Shown: positions 36,326 through 44,951 of the stretch, piece after piece
Position numbering within the stretch: position 1 is the first letter of the stretch
How the letters are laid out: every line of letters starts with the position of its first letter
DNA from: Gammaproteobacteria bacterium
Lineage (GTDB): Bacteria; Pseudomonadota; Gammaproteobacteria; Burkholderiales; Burkholderiaceae_C
DNA length: 64,000 nucleotides
Direction: 5' to 3'
Assembly: GCA_018828125.1 (NCBI GenBank)
Contig: JAHJWB010000016.1
Span: forward strand, 158,197-222,196
Program-made: the position numbers and the translations under genes
The notes under the pieces: generated by a model
Database searches by the model: none
What the model was told of the DNA's origin: nothing
What the model saw: only the letters and a program-made list of their open reading frames with translations

Positions 36326-36795
36326 GGCATGCGCTCGTAGGTGGATTTGGAGGGCACGTCTGCGTCCGAGAAATACGGGTCGGGGTCCAGGCTCAGCAAT
36401 TGGCCTTGCTTCTCAATGGCATAAGCACTGCCCGTGTCGCGGCGGGGGCTGTTGGACACGTAAAGCCGCGCCTTGTCGGCGCGCCAGGTGCCGCGCATCA
36501 TGGCTTCGCGCAGGGCCCTCTGCACTGCGCCTTCTGACGCCGCCGCGCCACTGGAGGCTTTGAGGTCGATGTTGATGAGCTGTGCATCCGCCTGAATCAC
36601 CAGCACCTGCCCGCTCAGAAATTTGGGAGGCGGTGCGCCGTTGATGCTTGCAACCTTCCAGCGCCCGACCAGCGGGTGGGTGCCCTGGGGGTCCGCCCCA
36701 TGGGCAGTGCCGCCAAAGACCATGGTGGTGGCAAGCAGGGCCAACAACCCTGTGTGGCGCAAGGCAGCCCTGCGTGAATCCGCGGTGTGTGGCAT
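36322..36795 (-). CDS. Exported protein of unknown function heading the DUF3592 operon
   Basis: A 157-residue protein with signal peptide LLALLATTMVFGGTAHGA. The mature part (VGRWKVASINGAPPPKFLSG, then MMRGTWRADKARLYV) suggests a small lipocalin- or META-like beta fold, but I do not recognise a family with confidence. AGGAG lies six bases before ATG 36795, the best ribosome site of the operon. Its stop overlaps the DUF3592 start, so the three proteins are probably made together and may form one envelope complex. Confidence 0.7.
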   Translation of the reverse strand: MPHTADSRRAALRHTGLLALLATTMVFGGTAHGADPQGTHPLVGRWKVASINGAPPPKFLSGQVLVIQADAQLINIDLKASSGAAASEGAVQRALREAMMRGTWRADKARLYVSNSPRRDTGSAYAIEKQGQLLSLDPDPYFSDADVPSKSTYERMP

Positions 36796-36928
36796 GAGAT
36801 CTCCTCCCGAACAGTTCGCTATTTTTTGATGATGGGGTGGGCCTGCCGCTGGCGGCGAGCCGCACGCAGTTTAAAAGAGCCGTATTGCGAAGGATCCGTC
36901 CGCCCATCGCCACATTTCAAGCATTTTT

Positions 36929-36965
36929 AGCCTCCAGCGCTTATCCAATAAGCGCTGATAGCTAT
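36929..36965 (+). repeat. Palindromic intergenic repeat, copy 7
   Basis: AGCCTCCAGCGCTTATCC and AATAAGCGCTGATAGCTAT, in the 312-base gap (36796-37107) between the DUF3592 operon and ada. Apart from this repeat and the Ada-site match downstream, the gap shows nothing. Confidence 0.85.
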
Positions 36966-37021
36966 CAAATGAAGAGCGCCACATGTCTGTGCTGCCACCC
37001 CACCCCGGTTGCCTGGCGCAG

Positions 37022-37034
37022 AATTCGAAAGCAA
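37022..37034 (+). promoter_or_regulatory. Candidate Ada-binding site
   Basis: AAT, six bases, GCAA (AATTCGAAAGCAA) has the A-box/B-box spacing of the E. coli ada promoter site (AATTAAAGCGCAA). It ends 73 bases before the ada start codon, a suitable position for methylated-Ada activation of its own gene. A single match in AT-poor DNA is not proof. Confidence 0.45.
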
Positions 37035-37107
37035 GCTCCGGGGTGCGCACCGCACATTCCGTCCCTAGAGTGCGTGGCATCGCAACCCGACGTGTGAGCC
37101 ATTCACC

Positions 37108-38322
37108 ATGACCCCCAATGCATTCAGCACCGACAGCAGTGCCAACCGCCTGATACCAAACGCCATCCCCATGCCCCACCGCGCCAGCCCGTCCTCCAAG
37201 GCCCAGCAAGCCGCCGCCACCCAGGCCGACCCACGCTGGGCTGCGGTGTTGGCGCGCAGTGCCGCGGCGGAGGGTAGCTTCTGGTACTCGGTGCAGACCA
37301 CCGGTGTGTACTGCCGCCCCAGTTGCGCAGCGCGTACGCCCCGGCCAGAGAACGTGCGATTTCATGCCAGTTGTGCGGACGCGGAGGCCGCCGGGTTCAG
37401 GCCCTGCCAGCGCTGCAAGCCGCGGCAGCCCACTGCGCTGTCGCACCACGCTGCGCTGGTCACCGAGGCCTGCCGCAGCATTGAAAGTGCGGAGAGCGAC
37501 AAAGCCGTCACCCTCGACACACTGGCTGCGGGTGCAGGCCTGAGCGCATCGCACTTTCATCGGATCTTCAAACAAGCCACCGGGCTCACCCCCAAGGCCT
37601 ATGCTGCCGCGCACCGCGCGCAGCGCCTGCGCAATGCGCTGAACGGTTCGCCCACGGCCACGGTGACGGACGCCATCTACAGCGCGGGCTACCCGTCCAG
37701 CAGCCGCTTTTACGAACAATCTGCCCAGGTGCTGGGCATGACGCCCAGCCGCTATCGCGCGGGCGGCACTGCGCTGGACATCCGTTTTGCCATCGGGCAG
37801 TGCTCGCTGGGCGCCATCCTGGTGGCGCAAAGCGAACGGGGCATTTGCGCCATCTTGCTGGGCGACGATGCCGACGCCCTGGTGCGCGACCTGCAAGACC
37901 GGTTTGCGCAAGCCCACCTGATCGGCGGCGACGCCGCATTTGAAGCGCTGGTGGCGCAGGTGGTGGCGTTTGTAGAGGCCCCGGGCCTGGGGCTGAACCT
38001 GCCGCTGGATGTGCGCGGCACGGCCTTTCAGCAGCGCGTCTGGCAGGCATTGCAGGCCATTCCTGCCGGGCAGATGGCCAGCTATGCCGAAGTGGCAGCG
38101 CGCATTGGCGCCCCCACCGCAGTGCGCGCAGTGGCACAGGCCTGTGCGGCCAATGCGCTGGCGGTGGCCATCCCGTGCCACCGGGTGGTGAAAAGCGACG
38201 GTGCCTTGTCGGGCTACCGCTGGGGCGTAGAGCGCAAACGCAAGCTGCTGGACCTTGAATCGTTGCCATCGTCCCCGTCGGACCACGCAAGTGCGTCTGC
38301 CACCGTGGAGAACGCGGCATGA
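37108..38322 (+). CDS. ada: Ada: bifunctional methyltransferase and transcriptional activator
   Basis: A 404-residue three-part protein. The N-terminal zinc domain has cysteines 69, 73, 100 and 103 (TTGVYCRPSCAARTP, FRPCQRCKPRQP); Cys69 is the methylphosphotriester acceptor that switches Ada on. An AraC-type helix-turn-helix follows at about 115-225 (AGLSASHFHRIFKQATGLTP). The O6-methylguanine domain keeps PCHRV with Cys357. ATG 37108 was taken; ATG 37171 is possible and would remove 21 unconserved residues. It overlaps the oxygenase gene by ATGA. Confidence 0.94.
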   Translation: MTPNAFSTDSSANRLIPNAIPMPHRASPSSKAQQAAATQADPRWAAVLARSAAAEGSFWYSVQTTGVYCRPSCAARTPRPENVRFHASCADAEAAGFRPCQRCKPRQPTALSHHAALVTEACRSIESAESDKAVTLDTLAAGAGLSASHFHRIFKQATGLTPKAYAAAHRAQRLRNALNGSPTATVTDAIYSAGYPSSSRFYEQSAQVLGMTPSRYRAGGTALDIRFAIGQCSLGAILVAQSERGICAILLGDDADALVRDLQDRFAQAHLIGGDAAFEALVAQVVAFVEAPGLGLNLPLDVRGTAFQQRVWQALQAIPAGQMASYAEVAARIGAPTAVRAVAQACAANALAVAIPCHRVVKSDGALSGYRWGVERKRKLLDLESLPSSPSDHASASATVENAA

Positions 38323-39071
38323 GCGCGCTCGCCAGGCCCATCCTTCCGACGCCACAGCCAGACTGGGCCCAGCGCGCAGCCGCCATCGACTGGCCCGCAG
38401 CCACCGAGTCGCTGCACCAGCAAGGCAACGCCGTGTTGCCCCAACTGCTGAGCGCCTCCGAATGCACCGCACTGGCCGCGCTGTACGAAAGCGCGAGCGA
38501 CACCACCTTCCGCAGCCGCGTGGTGATGCAGCGCCACGGTTTTGGCCAGGGTGAATACCGGTATTTCAGCTACCCGCTGCCCACCTTGGTGGCCGGGCTG
38601 CGCACCGCGTTGTACCCGCATCTGGTGCCCATCGCCAACCCGTGGAATGCGGCCATGGGCATAGCCGTGCGCTACCCCGCGCAGCATTCCGACTTCATCG
38701 CCCGCTGCCACACCGCTGGACAGGTGCGCCCCACCCCGCTGCTCTTGCAGTACCAGGCGGGCGACTACAACTGCCTGCACCAGGACCTGTATGGCGAGCA
38801 CGTGTTTCCGCTGCAGGTCGCGATCTTGTTGTCAGAACCGGGGCGCGACTTCACCGGTGGCGAATTCGTGTTGACCGAGCAGCGCCCCCGCATGCAGTCG
38901 CGGGCCGAGGTGGTGCCACTGCGCCAAGGCGATGCCGTGGTGTTTGCCGTACACCACCGCCCGGTGCAGGGCACACGCGGGCCGTACCGGGTACAGATGC
39001 GCCATGGCGTGAGCCGTTTGCGCAGCGGTCAGCGGCACACGGTGGGCATCATCTTTCACGATGCTGAGTAG
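38319..39071 (+). CDS. 2-oxoglutarate/Fe(II) oxygenase of the ada operon
   Basis: A 250-residue dioxygenase coupled to ada by ATGA. The iron motif is YNCLHQDLYGEHVFPL (His154, Asp156), with a distal histidine probably in RVQMRHGVSRL and the 2-oxoglutarate arginine in GQRHTVGIIFHD. It is not AlkB itself, which follows as a separate gene. Operon position suggests oxidative dealkylation of DNA or of another target in the adaptive response. The substrate is unproven. Confidence 0.87.
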   Translation: MSALARPILPTPQPDWAQRAAAIDWPAATESLHQQGNAVLPQLLSASECTALAALYESASDTTFRSRVVMQRHGFGQGEYRYFSYPLPTLVAGLRTALYPHLVPIANPWNAAMGIAVRYPAQHSDFIARCHTAGQVRPTPLLLQYQAGDYNCLHQDLYGEHVFPLQVAILLSEPGRDFTGGEFVLTEQRPRMQSRAEVVPLRQGDAVVFAVHHRPVQGTRGPYRVQMRHGVSRLRSGQRHTVGIIFHDAE

Positions 39072-39073
39072 GT

Positions 39074-39172
39074 GTGCACCCCCTGAGTCGCCTTCGGCGC
39101 CTTCACCCCACTCTCGCTGCGCGGGAGGGGGACGCACCCGGTGGCCTGGCGAAGCCAGTTCCACGGGTGCAC
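39074..39172 (+). repeat. Structured intergenic element with terminal inverted repeat
   Basis: GTGCACCC (39074-39081) and GGGTGCAC (39165-39172) are perfect inverted ends. Between them lie two small hairpins (CGCCTTCGGCG and CTCGCTGCGCGGGAG). The segment resembles a dispersed REP-like element I have seen between genes in Comamonadaceae; only one copy is present here. Confidence 0.5.
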
Positions 39173-39230
39173 TGGCGGGGAGCGCGCCTGCTGCCAAGAC
39201 CTGTGGCGAACACGTGAGGGCGGTAAAGCC

Positions 39231-39884
39231 ATGAACCTCAGTCTTTTTGACGACCTGCCTGCCACACCCCAGCCGCCCGAGCTGCTGGAGCCCGGCGCGA
39301 TAGTGCTGCGCGGCTTCGCGCTGGCGCAGGCCGCAGATTTGCTTGCGGCTGTGCAGGGGATCACGGCGCAGGCGCCTTTCAGGCACCTCATCACGCCGGG
39401 TGGCCTGCGCATGTCGGTGGCCATGACCAACTGCGGAAAACTCGGCTGGGTGAGTGACCGCAAGGGCTACCGTTACGACGCGATCGACCCCGAAAGCGGA
39501 CAACCCTGGCCGCCCATGCCAGCGCTGTTTTCCCGGTTGGCGCTCGAGGCCGCGCAGGCTGCAGGTTTTGATGGCTTTGCGCCCGACGCCTGCCTCATCA
39601 ACCGCTACGCGCCAGGCACGCGCCTGTCACTGCACCAGGACCGCGACGAGGGCAACTATGCGCACCCCATCGTGTCGGTGTCGCTGGGCGTTCCGGCCGT
39701 GTTTTTATGGGGCGGTGCACAACGCGCCGACAAGGCGCGGCGCATCGGGCTGGTGCATGGCGACGTGGTAGTGTGGGGCGGCCCGGCGCGGTTGCGGTTT
39801 CATGGGGTGCTGCCGCTGCGCGAGGCCCACCATGCGCTGACGGGCGCCCACCGCATCAACCTCACGTTTCGCAAGGCAAGTTGA
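39231..39884 (+). CDS. alkB: AlkB DNA oxidative demethylase
   Basis: A 217-residue 2-oxoglutarate/Fe(II) dioxygenase that removes 1-methyladenine and 3-methylcytosine damage. NRYAPGTRLSLHQDRDEG is nearly identical to E. coli AlkB, giving His135 and Asp137. The third ligand is His191 in RLRFHGVLPL, and HRINLTFRK carries the 2-oxoglutarate arginines. ATG 39231 was chosen; the frame is open before it but in the structured intergenic element. It is downstream of ada and the oxygenase, separated by 159 bases, so probably the same regulon if not the same transcript. Confidence 0.94.
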   Translation: MNLSLFDDLPATPQPPELLEPGAIVLRGFALAQAADLLAAVQGITAQAPFRHLITPGGLRMSVAMTNCGKLGWVSDRKGYRYDAIDPESGQPWPPMPALFSRLALEAAQAAGFDGFAPDACLINRYAPGTRLSLHQDRDEGNYAHPIVSVSLGVPAVFLWGGAQRADKARRIGLVHGDVVVWGGPARLRFHGVLPLREAHHALTGAHRINLTFRKAS

Positions 39885-39910
39885 TTTTTTGCCGCACTGC
39901 GTGTGGGGCG

Positions 39911-41704
39911 TCATCGCTTGTACCCCGTGGACGAAGCCAGCGATGCCAGCAGCTGTTCAGCAGCCTCTCGTCCGCGCAGGCTGTCTGCAACCGTGATGGC
40001 CTTGCCGCTTTTCAACACCACCTGGACCCGGAAGAACGTCACGTGGCGAGTGCCGGTTTGCGACGAATAGCTTTCCTTCAGCGCAAGCCGCGCAATGTCG
40101 CGCGCAGGCACACGGTGCCAGGCCAGCATCAGGCCCAGCAGGCGGCGCTGGGTGTGCAGGCCATCGCGGTCCAGTTGCACACGCAGGCTGTTGCACAGCG
40201 CATAAAAGCCCCACACCAGCATTGCCCCGCCCAAACCGCCAAACACCAGCGGAAACAACGCAGGTGCACCCATGCGCCCGGCCATCACGCCAAAGCCCAA
40301 AAAGGCGCCGCCCATGCCCAGCCAGATCAGCTTGTGTCGCCACAGCCGGCCATACGGCTGGTACAGCCGCACCCCACCGGGGATGGGCTCCAGGTCACTG
40401 ACCTCGTCCACCAGCGCATCGCGCATCTGCTGCAGCCGCGGGTGTTGCGCGGCATCGGCGGCAATGCGGTCCGAGGTCTCCTTGGTGGCGTACACCGGCA
40501 CATCAAAGCTGCGGGCGAATGGCAGGGCGGGGTCGGCGCTCTCAATCTGTACCCGCCAGGCGTGGTATTCGGTATCCACCTCTTGCGACTGCGGCAGGCC
40601 GCTGGGCACGCTGAACCGAAAGCTCAGCACCAACCCATCCGCATGCGGCGCCACCTGCGCGACGCCCTCGGCCTGCCACACCACGCTCTCGCGCGATTCG
40701 GAGCCGCTTTTGCCCGCTGAACGTGTCTGGTAGTGCAACAGGCAGCTGAGCGTCACGTCAAAATGCATCCCCGCCTGGTAGGGCATCTTCAAAGGCATCG
40801 TGGCGCCCACGTGCCCGCCAATGGAGCCCGGAAACGGGTCCAGGTGCAGCCGAACTTCGCCGTACCTTCTGGCATCCAGCGTGGCGCGCACGGCCCAGAC
40901 CAGCAGGCCCAGGCCCACCAACACAAACAATGCCGTCGCCCCCAGGGCCGGGTAGTTTTCGGTGCGCAGCATTTTGGGGGCCCCGGCGATGGCCATGGGC
41001 CAGGCCAAGAGGTTCCACACCGTGGCAAAGCCCCACGCCACCCACACCTCCAGCCGCTTGTGCGAACGAATCTGGTTCTGTGCCCACTCCGGCCGCGCCA
41101 GCCAGGGCCTGGTTTCGGCTTCGGTGTGTTGCACACCGGCCTTTTTGCGCGCATGCCACACATACGCCAGCATGCCCACGCCAAAGCCTCCAAACAACAG
41201 CACAAACAACATCCAGAACGCCAGCAACCCCCAACGCAGGCTGCGGTCGATCACCGAGTCCGACACGTCCGAGGGGTTGACCCACGCCCGCACCGTTTGC
41301 CCGCTGCGTTGCGCGCGCTCGAGCCGCGCTCCCAGCTGCTGCTGAAAATCACCGAGGTTGTCGGCGCTTTCGTTGATGGCCACACGACGGCCCCACGCCT
41401 CTTGCCCCGCCACCTGAAACCGGTAGCTGGCCGTCACGCTGTAGGTGTCGGAGTTTTTGCTGCGGCTGGTGTGCAACTGAGCCGACACCAGCGTGGCGTC
41501 CACCGGCTGCCAGGTCTGCATGCGTGTCCAGTCGTACAGCGTGGGCAGCACGGCCAGCAACAGGGTGCCAATGCCCACACCCGCAAACGGCAGCGCAAAG
41601 AGTGCAAGGACCCAGTTGCCTTTTGACCGGCTGCGTTTTGATGAGGACGCGGTGGTGGTAGTGGTGCCAGCCTCTGGTGGCGGATTTCTTCTGCGGTTGG
41701 CCAT
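39911..41704 (-). CDS. DUF3592 membrane protein (long form, second paralogue)
   Basis: A 597-residue paralogue of the protein at 34526-36325, with the same order of blocks: GNWVLALFALPFAGVGIGTL, TLYDWTRMQTWQPVDATL, VRAWVNPSDVSDSVIDRSLR, LFVLVGLGLLVWAVRATLDA, LHLDPFPGSIGGHVGA and CNSLRVQLDRDGLHTQRR. Start ATG 41704 has GAAGAG upstream; GTG 41734 is possible. An extra basic N-terminus (KRSRSKGN) is present. It converges on alkB. Function unknown. Confidence 0.82.
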   Translation of the reverse strand: MANRRRNPPPEAGTTTTTASSSKRSRSKGNWVLALFALPFAGVGIGTLLLAVLPTLYDWTRMQTWQPVDATLVSAQLHTSRSKNSDTYSVTASYRFQVAGQEAWGRRVAINESADNLGDFQQQLGARLERAQRSGQTVRAWVNPSDVSDSVIDRSLRWGLLAFWMLFVLLFGGFGVGMLAYVWHARKKAGVQHTEAETRPWLARPEWAQNQIRSHKRLEVWVAWGFATVWNLLAWPMAIAGAPKMLRTENYPALGATALFVLVGLGLLVWAVRATLDARRYGEVRLHLDPFPGSIGGHVGATMPLKMPYQAGMHFDVTLSCLLHYQTRSAGKSGSESRESVVWQAEGVAQVAPHADGLVLSFRFSVPSGLPQSQEVDTEYHAWRVQIESADPALPFARSFDVPVYATKETSDRIAADAAQHPRLQQMRDALVDEVSDLEPIPGGVRLYQPYGRLWRHKLIWLGMGGAFLGFGVMAGRMGAPALFPLVFGGLGGAMLVWGFYALCNSLRVQLDRDGLHTQRRLLGLMLAWHRVPARDIARLALKESYSSQTGTRHVTFFRVQVVLKSGKAITVADSLRGREAAEQLLASLASSTGYKR

Positions 41705-41798
41705 CTGCTCTTCGCGTTGCGTGAGCGATCTCACGCCAACGCCCTCCCCCCTTATCGGTCAATCATCGGTGCGCCGGTGTTCAAAAGCGGCGGCGTTT

Positions 41799-44150
41799 TT
41801 ATGTCGGCTTGTCCGATTCGCTGTGTATGACCACCAGGTGAAACCGATCGCGGCCCCCAGCCTTGGCAACGTACAAAGCGGCGTCCGCCTTTTCGAGCAG
41901 TGTTTTTGCGTCGGCATTTTCTTTGGGAACGCCAGACAGAACACCAATGCTCGTGGTCACCTTCAATTTCAGCGTTTCGTCGAAGGGGGTAGATCGTATG
42001 AGGTCCACGATCTTTTCTGCAACCCCTGTGGCGGCATCATCATCGGCCAGGTGTTCCATGACGATGACAAATTCATCACCGCCCAGCCGATAAACACAAT
42101 CGGTGACACGCACGGTGTTCTTCAGCCGGTTGGCAAACTCGATCAGAACCCCATCCCCCACGCCGTGACCATATTCATCATTGATTTGCTTGAAGCAATC
42201 AATGTCCAGAAACATGATGGCCAAGGCAACGCCGGTCCGTTGCGACCGTGCAATGGCCATGGGCAGGGTTTCCTGCAATTCGGTTCGGTTCGGAAGCCGG
42301 GTCAACCCATCCTGCCGGGCCAGTTGCTCCAGCTTTTTTTCTATGGCTTTTGATTCGGTGACATCCAGGGTCAAAGAAAACACGCCGCGAACTTGTTGGT
42401 CGAGCCCGATATCGGGAACATAAATGGTGCGGGTAAATCGCTCCTCGCCTTGCAGATGCAGTTCTGACTCGAACTCCACGCGATGGCCCGCCATGGCGGA
42501 TTCAATCATCGAGGCACGGTACAGATAACGGTCCGCCCCGATCACGCTTTCAAGGTGCGTGCCAATGATTTCTTCAGGCTGCACCCCCAGCCATGCGCCC
42601 ACGGTCGCATTGGCAAAGGCGATTCGATTGTTGCGATCAAAATAGCTGATGAGGGCCGGAATGTTGTCGGTAATGGTGCGAAGAAAATGCTGACTGGTTT
42701 CCTGCTTGTGCAATGCGGTGGTAAGTGCGGTGGTGTCGAAACTCATCGCAAACACCCCCTTCACCTGGCCATCGGGCCCGATGTCAGGAATGTAGTGGGC
42801 CTGGTAGGTGTGGTGGACGTCACCGACTTTGGTGCTGCCCAGCCTTTCGACCACAACACTTTCGCCCTCCAGCGCTTTCTGTAAATGGGGCGCCACCTGG
42901 GCAAACAGTTCACCACCCCGGACAGACTGCACACTCCGCCCCAAAAGGTCACCACTGTCCGGGTACAAATCGCGTACGCGGGCGTTGATAAAGGTGTACC
43001 GAAATTCAGTATCGACATGGGATACCAAGGCTGGAATGTTGTCGATGATCGTCCGTATCTGCTGCTCGGTGGCTTTTTGCTTGCGCATCAACTCGTCGAA
43101 TGTCTTGGCAAGCGACCCGATTTCATCCGGGCGATAAACCAGCGTTTGCAGGTCTTGGGTGGTGTCGATGTTTCGCATGCGGTCATGCAATACCCCCAAG
43201 GGCTTCAATTGCTGCCGAATCACTGCCGCGGCCAAAAGGCCTCCGGCGACGGAAAGAAGCAATGCACCACCCCAGGCATTTTTCTCGATGGCATTCACCG
43301 ACGCGAATGCCTCAGCCTCTGGAAAGAAGGCACCCAATATCCAATCGGTCTCGTGCGTTCGTTTAAAGGCATATAGCCCCAATACTCCCGCGCGGGTTGG
43401 ACCTGTGGTGGTGCCTTCAAACCCCGCAATGGCCCGCTCTGTGACCATATTGGTGCCGCCTTGCGCATCCACATGCTGCAGGATTCTGGATTTGTCGGGC
43501 AAATCAACAATGATTCCCCGCGAGTTGAGAATGAAAAGATATCCCGTGTTGCCAAATTTCACGCCCTGCAAACCGTCCAGAAACCGTTGGTCTTTCAAGT
43601 TGATGGCGCCATAAAGAAGGTAGCGCAACGAACCGTCCTGGTTCCAGACCAACTCTGTCATGGTGACCTGTGGCAAACCGGTATATCTGTTCTTGTAGGG
43701 CTGCGAAATGATTCCCTTCGAGAGTTTCAAAGACTCGGTGAAGTATTCGCGGTCTGCCACATTCACGGCCCCAAAGGGCAGCGCACCGCCCAGGTTGGCG
43801 ACCACATTGCCATCGGGATCTATCACCGAGACGTTGTCAAACAGATCCCGCAGCGACTGGAACTTTTCAATATACGGCTGCAATTGCGTTGGCACACCGG
43901 GCGGCACAGACTCAAAACCATCTGATAGCGTTTTCAGCAGCGTGCGACGGCTTTGAAACTTGAGGTCAATCGCGTCAGAGATGGCGGAAAGCCGCTGAAA
44001 AAGGTCTTCGGTAATGGACTTCTCAAGCTGCTGCCGCACATGGTGAAGGGCAATGGTGGCAATGGCAAAGGTTGCCAGCAAAACGACGGCAGCAACGCCC
44101 CAGCTCAGGCGCACCTTGAGGCTCAAGCGCGAGTTCAAGTGAAATGGCAT
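41799..44150 (-). CDS. dCACHE-PAS-PAS diguanylate cyclase
   Basis: A 783-residue membrane sensor predicted to make cyclic di-GMP. TM1 (about 16-36) and TM2 (about 292-311) bracket a periplasmic dCACHE domain (VSVIDPDGNVVANLG, VADREYFTESLKLSKG, GYLFILNSRGIIVDLP). A HAMP-like linker (318-360) and two PAS domains (about 363-480 and 488-600) follow. GGDEF is intact at 690-694, and RVTD at 681-684 is a proper inhibitory I-site. No EAL domain. The signal sensed is unknown. Confidence 0.9.
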   Translation of the reverse strand: MPFHLNSRLSLKVRLSWGVAAVVLLATFAIATIALHHVRQQLEKSITEDLFQRLSAISDAIDLKFQSRRTLLKTLSDGFESVPPGVPTQLQPYIEKFQSLRDLFDNVSVIDPDGNVVANLGGALPFGAVNVADREYFTESLKLSKGIISQPYKNRYTGLPQVTMTELVWNQDGSLRYLLYGAINLKDQRFLDGLQGVKFGNTGYLFILNSRGIIVDLPDKSRILQHVDAQGGTNMVTERAIAGFEGTTTGPTRAGVLGLYAFKRTHETDWILGAFFPEAEAFASVNAIEKNAWGGALLLSVAGGLLAAAVIRQQLKPLGVLHDRMRNIDTTQDLQTLVYRPDEIGSLAKTFDELMRKQKATEQQIRTIIDNIPALVSHVDTEFRYTFINARVRDLYPDSGDLLGRSVQSVRGGELFAQVAPHLQKALEGESVVVERLGSTKVGDVHHTYQAHYIPDIGPDGQVKGVFAMSFDTTALTTALHKQETSQHFLRTITDNIPALISYFDRNNRIAFANATVGAWLGVQPEEIIGTHLESVIGADRYLYRASMIESAMAGHRVEFESELHLQGEERFTRTIYVPDIGLDQQVRGVFSLTLDVTESKAIEKKLEQLARQDGLTRLPNRTELQETLPMAIARSQRTGVALAIMFLDIDCFKQINDEYGHGVGDGVLIEFANRLKNTVRVTDCVYRLGGDEFVIVMEHLADDDAATGVAEKIVDLIRSTPFDETLKLKVTTSIGVLSGVPKENADAKTLLEKADAALYVAKAGGRDRFHLVVIHSESDKPT

Positions 44151-44315
44151 ATGGGGAATGGCGGCCCTCCACCGCGTCAGCTATTTTGAAACCTGAAATT
44201 CTGGAGATCTGAAACTTCTATTCACCCAAGTCAGAGGTGTACTACCGAAGGCACTGCACCGCGGCTAGTGCTAACCCCCAACTGACTGCCTTTGTGTCTT
44301 TGCCAGAATTCCGCC

Positions 44316-44804
44316 ATGTCCACATCCACCCCTCCCACACCCCGCTACTGGCTCATGAAGTCCGAGCCCGACGAATGCTCCATTGACGACGCCCTGGCCG
44401 CAGACAGCGCGACCGTGCCATGGACGGGTGTACGCAATTACCAGGCCCGCAACTTCATGCGGGACGAAATGCAGGTGGGCGATGGCGTGTTGTTCTACCA
44501 CTCCAGTTGCCCCGCACCGGGCATTGCAGGCCTGGCCCGCGTGGCCAGCGGCACCCGCCCCGACCCCACGCAGTTCGATGCGACATCGCCGTACTACGAC
44601 CCCAAGTCACCGCCCGGCGCGCCGCGCTGGCTGCTGCTGGACGTGCAGGCGGTGCGCAAGACACGGCTCATGCCGCTGGCTGAGTTGCGGGAGCGGCCCG
44701 AACTGGCCGAGATGCGGGTGCTGCAAAAAGGCAGCCGCCTGTCCATCACCCCGGTGGACGCGGCGCATTGGGATCGCATCGTGGCGCTGCTGGACGCGGG
44801 TTGA
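44316..44804 (+). CDS. EVE-domain protein
   Basis: A 162-residue EVE (PUA-like) protein, a fold that binds modified bases. Features: YWLMKSEPDECSIDDALAAD at the start, WTGVRNYQARNFMRDEMQVGD, VLFYHSSCPAPGIAGLARV, and a DPTQFDATSPYYDPKSPP loop. The WTGVRN and NFMRD residues line the base pocket in relatives. It stands alone, and no restriction or modification genes are next to it. Confidence 0.88.
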   Translation: MSTSTPPTPRYWLMKSEPDECSIDDALAADSATVPWTGVRNYQARNFMRDEMQVGDGVLFYHSSCPAPGIAGLARVASGTRPDPTQFDATSPYYDPKSPPGAPRWLLLDVQAVRKTRLMPLAELRERPELAEMRVLQKGSRLSITPVDAAHWDRIVALLDAG

Positions 44805-44951
44805 GGCGCCGCAACGCGATACTTTGCCCTGCAGTGCGCGGGCGAACGCGCGGCGTGCGCCTACCGCGGCCTGAGCACCCCACACCTATGATGGCCCGCT
44901 GACCACCACGCGCCCGGCACGGCCCCGCACCTTCTCGCTCCCCTCCTCCTC

